Assembly (NCBI GenBank): GCA_934293575.1
Contig: CAKQYU010000009.1
Span: 31,378-95,377, forward strand
Length of the DNA stretch: 64,000 nucleotides
Direction of reading: 5' to 3'
Source of the DNA: an uncultured Lachnospiraceae bacterium
GTDB lineage: Bacteria > Bacillota > Clostridia > Lachnospirales > Lachnospiraceae
Shown here: one piece after another, positions 61,119 to 64,000 of the stretch
Numbering within the stretch: position 1 is the first letter of the stretch
Layout of the letters: the number at the start of each line of letters is the position of its first letter
Position numbers and translations under genes: made by a program
The notes under the pieces: model-generated
The model's database searches: none
What the model saw: only the letters and a program-made list of their open reading frames with translations
What the model was told of the DNA's origin: nothing

Positions 61119-62513
61119 ATGGAAAACTTAAATGACGGCGCTGTTAGAGACGCCAAACAGCTTGGATTACCCAAGGTTTTAATTTTAGGATTGCAGCATA
61201 TGTTTGCAATGTTTGGAGCTACGATTTTGGTTCCAATTTTAGTGTCTGGTTATTTTGCGGAAGCTTGTGGAGAACCCCTTACAAGAGGTTTAACAGTATC
61301 AGTAACACTGTTTTGTGCCGGATTTGGTACGTTATTATTTCATTTGTGTTCCAAATTTAAGGTGCCGGCATTTTTAGGTTCATCCTTTGCATTTTTAGGT
61401 GGATTTTCTACCGTCGCAAGTCTTGATACCGGTAAGTTTGCCAATATGGCAGCAAATGACAAGGTTGCATATGCCTGTGGTGGCGTTGTGGCAGCCGGTG
61501 TTTTATATCTTGTGATGGCATTGATTATCAAATTGGTCGGAGTAAAACGTGTAATGCGTTTCCTTCCACCGGTTGTAACAGGACCGATTATTATTTGTAT
61601 CGGACTTTCTCTTGCACCTTCTGCAATTTCCAATGCCAGCACAAACTGGTATCTTGCAGTTATTGCATTAGCGGTAATCATTATATTTAATATCTGGGGA
61701 AAAGGTTTGTTTAAAATTATTCCGATTTTGATGGGTGTTGTGATTGCATATATAGCAGCTGTGATTATGAATGCAGCCGGTCTTACCAATCCGGATGGAA
61801 GTGCAATCATTGCATTTGAAGCTGTTAAGTCTGCCGGCATTTTCGGAATTCCACAGTTCCAGCTTTGTAAGTTTGATATTACAACCATTCTTGTCATGGC
61901 ACCGATTGCAATTGCTGCTATGATGGAGCATGTAGGTGATATGTCAGCCATTTCTGCAACAGTTGGACAGAATTTCATCGAGAATCCGGGACTTCATCGT
62001 ACATTGGTTGGTGATGGATTGGCAACTGCATTTGCCGGTGCTATCGGCGGACCTGCCAATACGACCTATGGTGAGAATACAGGTGTATTGGAGCTTTCAA
62101 AAGTATATGACCCAATGGTAGTTCGTCTGGCTGCGGTATTTGCGATTATTCTTTCCTTTATTCCGAAGTTTTCAGCTATTATTTCTACCATGCCGTCAGC
62201 TATTATCGGTGGTGTATCCTTTATGTTATATGGTATGATATCTGCCATTGGTGTCCGTAATATTGTTGAGAATTCAGTTGATTTGACTGCATCCAGAAAT
62301 TTGATTATTGCCGGTGTTATCTTTGTATGCGGACTCGGATTTTCCAATGGTATTACATTTACCATCGGAGAGACTTCTATTACATTAACAGCACTTGCTA
62401 TTGCAGCAATTGCCGGAATTTTGTTAAATGCGATTTTACCGGGAAATGATTATCAGTTTGGTGCAAATCCGGAGGGAGATCAGAGCCGAGGAGTATTTGT
62501 AAAATCTAAATAA
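61119..62513 (+). CDS. uraA: Uracil permease (NCS2 family)
   Basis: Proton-coupled nucleobase importer of the cytoplasmic membrane. The 464-residue protein has some 12-14 hydrophobic segments. UraA-type features are LQHMFAMFGATILVPIL, VPAFLGSSFAFLGG, and MMEHVGDMSAISATVGQNF, with the substrate-binding Glu, followed by GGPANTTYGENTGVLE. These point to uracil rather than xanthine or urate. ATG 61119 follows gaggaag; the frame extends to 61095 but lies too close to the promoter. Regulation by pyrimidines cannot be seen from the short leader. Confidence 0.93.
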   Translation: MENLNDGAVRDAKQLGLPKVLILGLQHMFAMFGATILVPILVSGYFAEACGEPLTRGLTVSVTLFCAGFGTLLFHLCSKFKVPAFLGSSFAFLGGFSTVASLDTGKFANMAANDKVAYACGGVVAAGVLYLVMALIIKLVGVKRVMRFLPPVVTGPIIICIGLSLAPSAISNASTNWYLAVIALAVIIIFNIWGKGLFKIIPILMGVVIAYIAAVIMNAAGLTNPDGSAIIAFEAVKSAGIFGIPQFQLCKFDITTILVMAPIAIAAMMEHVGDMSAISATVGQNFIENPGLHRTLVGDGLATAFAGAIGGPANTTYGENTGVLELSKVYDPMVVRLAAVFAIILSFIPKFSAIISTMPSAIIGGVSFMLYGMISAIGVRNIVENSVDLTASRNLIIAGVIFVCGLGFSNGITFTIGETSITLTALAIAAIAGILLNAILPGNDYQFGANPEGDQSRGVFVKSK

Positions 62514-62688
62514 TTGTTTTGGAAATAAAGATTTTACAAGGACTTTACGAGTGGAGAAGGGAAAATGGCTGGCTTGTGGATACGTGTCTGGATGGGCAGG
62601 TCACTTTTGTAAATTACTTGATATGCTGGAAATTCCGCATGAATGAAATGGGTGCGGGATAAATTGAAATTTACGGAGGAAAATAGTA

Positions 62689-62991
62689 ATGGCACTGTTC
62701 CTACTGATTACATATATAGTAATTTTAATATTTCAAATAATATTATTTGTAATAACCATTCGCAAGAAAACAAAAAAACTTTGGCGGATATTGTTTTCGG
62801 CAGAACTAATTCCGTTGCTTATAGCCATAGGACTGATGATTTACTATAATAATCTTCCTGGATATGGATTTATGCCAGGACTAACTTATTTGGGAGAAAT
62901 ATTGTTTAGTTTTGGAGCGGTTGTTTTGTACTGTATAAGTTTCCTGATTTCTATATGCAGTTATATTGCAATTTCTAATAAAAAAACTTAA
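62689..62991 (+). CDS. Small multi-helix membrane protein, unknown
   Basis: A 100-residue hydrophobic protein with about three helices (residues 3-22, 35-50, 64-92), a basic loop after the first helix (IRKKTKKLWR) and a basic end. I recognise no family. Start ATG 62689 follows cggaggaaaa. The 175 bases between uraA and this gene hold no clear terminator, promoter or other gene. A nearby 62643 frame is only an overlap of this one. Confidence 0.6.
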   Translation: MALFLLITYIVILIFQIILFVITIRKKTKKLWRILFSAELIPLLIAIGLMIYYNNLPGYGFMPGLTYLGEILFSFGAVVLYCISFLISICSYIAISNKKT

Positions 62992-63110
62992 TTTGAGGTA
63001 TTTCACTTGTGTGTTTATTTGAGTTCCTGAATGAGCTTAAATATTATGTTAGTATTTTAGAGAAGTTGGCGTGTAGTTGAGTAGAAAGAGAAATCAGAAT
63101 TTGTGAGTTT

Positions 63111-63150
63111 TTGAATTCAACACAAAATCCTCTTTGTGTTGTTCAATTTT
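63111..63150 (+). terminator. Hairpin, probable terminator
   Basis: TTGAATTCAACACAAA (63111-63126) pairs with TTTGTGTTGTTCAA (63133-63146) apart from a small bulge, then TTTT. Confidence 0.65.
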
Positions 63151-63167
63151 CCTCCCGTTGATAATAT
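63139..63167 (+). promoter_or_regulatory. Possible promoter
   Basis: TTGTTC (63139-63144), 17-base spacer, TAATAT (63162-63167). It overlaps the 3' arm of the hairpin above. Confidence 0.35.
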
Positions 63168-63200
63168 CATAGAGTCATCAAATAAAGGAGGCAATGAGCC

Positions 63201-63554
63201 ATGAATACAGATAAAATTTATGCAGAACAGCTCGCTAACGAGTATGCACCAAAAGACACCTCAAAGGTTGTCGCACTTCGCAAACTGGATACGAAAGCAA
63301 AACTTCCAGCTATCATTTTCGCCTATACATTTGGAATTATCGCTGCTCTGGTGACGGGTATAGGGATGTGTTTTTCTATGAATGTAATTGGCAATGGAAC
63401 GAGTACAATGTTTGTGCTTGGTGTGATTATTGGAATTATCGGGTTAATGGGAATGGGAATTAACTATCCTGTTTACAGGAAAATGCTGGCAAAAGGAAAA
63501 CAAAAGTATGCTTTTGAAATCATGGAACTGGCAAAAGAAATCAGCGAGAAATAA
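63201..63554 (+). CDS. Small conserved membrane protein (often labelled dihydropteridine reductase in databases)
   Basis: A 117-residue protein with a charged N-terminus (MNTDKIYAEQLANEYAPKDT), two hydrophobic helices (about 36-58 and 68-88) and a basic amphipathic C-terminus (YRKMLAKGKQKYAFEIMELAKEISE). I recall near-identical proteins in many gut Firmicutes carrying the label dihydropteridine reductase, but nothing in the sequence supports that enzyme; I treat it as unknown. ATG 63201 follows aaaggaggca. A broken membrane-protein gene follows three bases after its stop, so the two were probably one operon. Confidence 0.7.
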   Translation: MNTDKIYAEQLANEYAPKDTSKVVALRKLDTKAKLPAIIFAYTFGIIAALVTGIGMCFSMNVIGNGTSTMFVLGVIIGIIGLMGMGINYPVYRKMLAKGKQKYAFEIMELAKEISEK

Positions 63555-63557
63555 GCT

Positions 63558-64000
63558 GTGGAACGGACAAAGATGATTTTTAAGAAGGTGTTGCAGCCGA
63601 ACAGATGGATTTTACTTTGTATGCCGCCAATGTCATTTGCCGCACTTGTTTTCATCTTTGAAATCCAAAATACCAAAAGTACGCTGGCATATCTGGTTTA
63701 CTGTATGTCGGCGTATTCTCTTATAATATGGATTTCAGCACTTCCCAAAATGATAAAGAGAATGAAATCGGATATCAGGAACAGTAAAATCATGCAAAAA
63801 GCGACTGCTTCTAAAATTATGGGACGTTATCTGACGGACACTGCTTTTCGCGGTAGTATCAATATTTATCAGGGAATGACAGTCAATTTTTTTTATGTGG
63901 TGTTCCGTGTTATTGCAGGAATCTTTGTCTGCGGCAAAGGTGCTGAATTTTATAGCAGCCATGATGTCAATTCTTGGATTGCAGACGGCAATGATCTCAC
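63558..64000 (+). pseudogene. Multi-pass membrane protein gene with internal deletion/frameshift, runs off window
   Basis: From GTG 63558 or ATG 63573 the frame reads a membrane protein (MIFKKVLQPNRWILLCMPP, then YQGMTVNFFYVVFRVIAGI ending near 63923). After that the same frame becomes hydrophilic and unlike a membrane protein. One base ahead, from about 63919, the text reads ESLSAAKVLNFIAAMMSIL and continues as a hydrophobic helix to the window edge. From memory, family members have the two parts in one frame but separated by some 80-100 residues, so an internal deletion with frame change is the best reading. The gene follows the 63201 gene directly. The window end hides the rest, and a sequencing error alone would not explain the missing residues. 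Confidence 0.6.

Noticed and set aside
61340..61978. Long minus-strand frame opposite uraA.
   Set aside because: It is a shadow of the permease gene; no start signal and no recognisable protein.
62514..62688. Remnant gene between uraA and the small membrane protein.
   Set aside because: Short frames exist, but none gave a recognisable protein fragment.

Overview
The window looks like a chromosomal segment of a low-GC, butyrate-producing Firmicute, most plausibly a Lachnospiraceae member (Coprococcus/Butyrivibrio-like). The reasons are AT-rich DNA with strong purine-rich ribosome binding sites, an alpha/beta-type small acid-soluble spore protein, a Bcd-EtfBA butyrate operon with a nearby ptb-buk pair, and clostridial families such as DUF4364 and DUF5688. 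No rRNA, tRNA or CRISPR array was seen, so the genus is an inference.

Layout. 1-1160: the 3' part of a Tn916-type integrase with repeat-rich DNA behind it, probably one end of an integrative element. 1161-4561: low-molecular-weight phosphatase, an SprA-like putative metalloprotease, thyA and folA, then an amidohydrolase on the minus strand. 4834-12413: a YbjQ/zinc-ribbon fusion, a large acidic TPR-like protein, a protein with about 290 residues of charged 8-residue repeats ending in a degenerate AAA domain, and an MreB paralogue without mreC/mreD. This is the least explained part of the window. 12484-14400: YgiQ radical SAM protein. 14572-22897: the whole acetyl-CoA to butyrate route. thl-crt-hbd-bcd-etfB-etfA on the plus strand converges on ptb-buk on the minus strand across back-to-back terminators, so carbon flow, flavin-based electron bifurcation and ATP formation by butyrate kinase are encoded together. 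23310-28844: a 1844-residue surface protein behind a promoter with a perfect inverted repeat around its -10 box.

28993-35742: spore protein, then the proteostasis cluster tig-clpP-clpX-lon-engB. 35757-37442 (minus): malic enzyme and a DUF4364 regulator-like protein. 37676-43542: rho, rpmE, DUF1385, prmC, prfA, hisC (termination, translation and release-factor modification). 43692-47332: DUF5688 protein, TetR regulator, stand-alone receiver domain, rarA, small membrane protein. 47436-54273: SEC-C protein, gltX, UvrD-type helicase, convergent intracellular subtilase, a small protein, an orphan zinc-type binding lipoprotein and a YhfC-like membrane protein. 54381-58801: a pantothenate/CoA group (PanG-like reductase, panB, panC, panD, coaBC). 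58865-62513: HAD phosphatase, acylphosphatase, DUF1294, CinA-type amidase, uracil permease. 62689-64000: small membrane proteins and a membrane-protein gene that appears to have suffered an internal deletion and frameshift, running off the window.

Most real start codons lie downstream of the longest possible open frame. I placed them by ribosome binding site and family length. Promoter calls are by eye and unproven.
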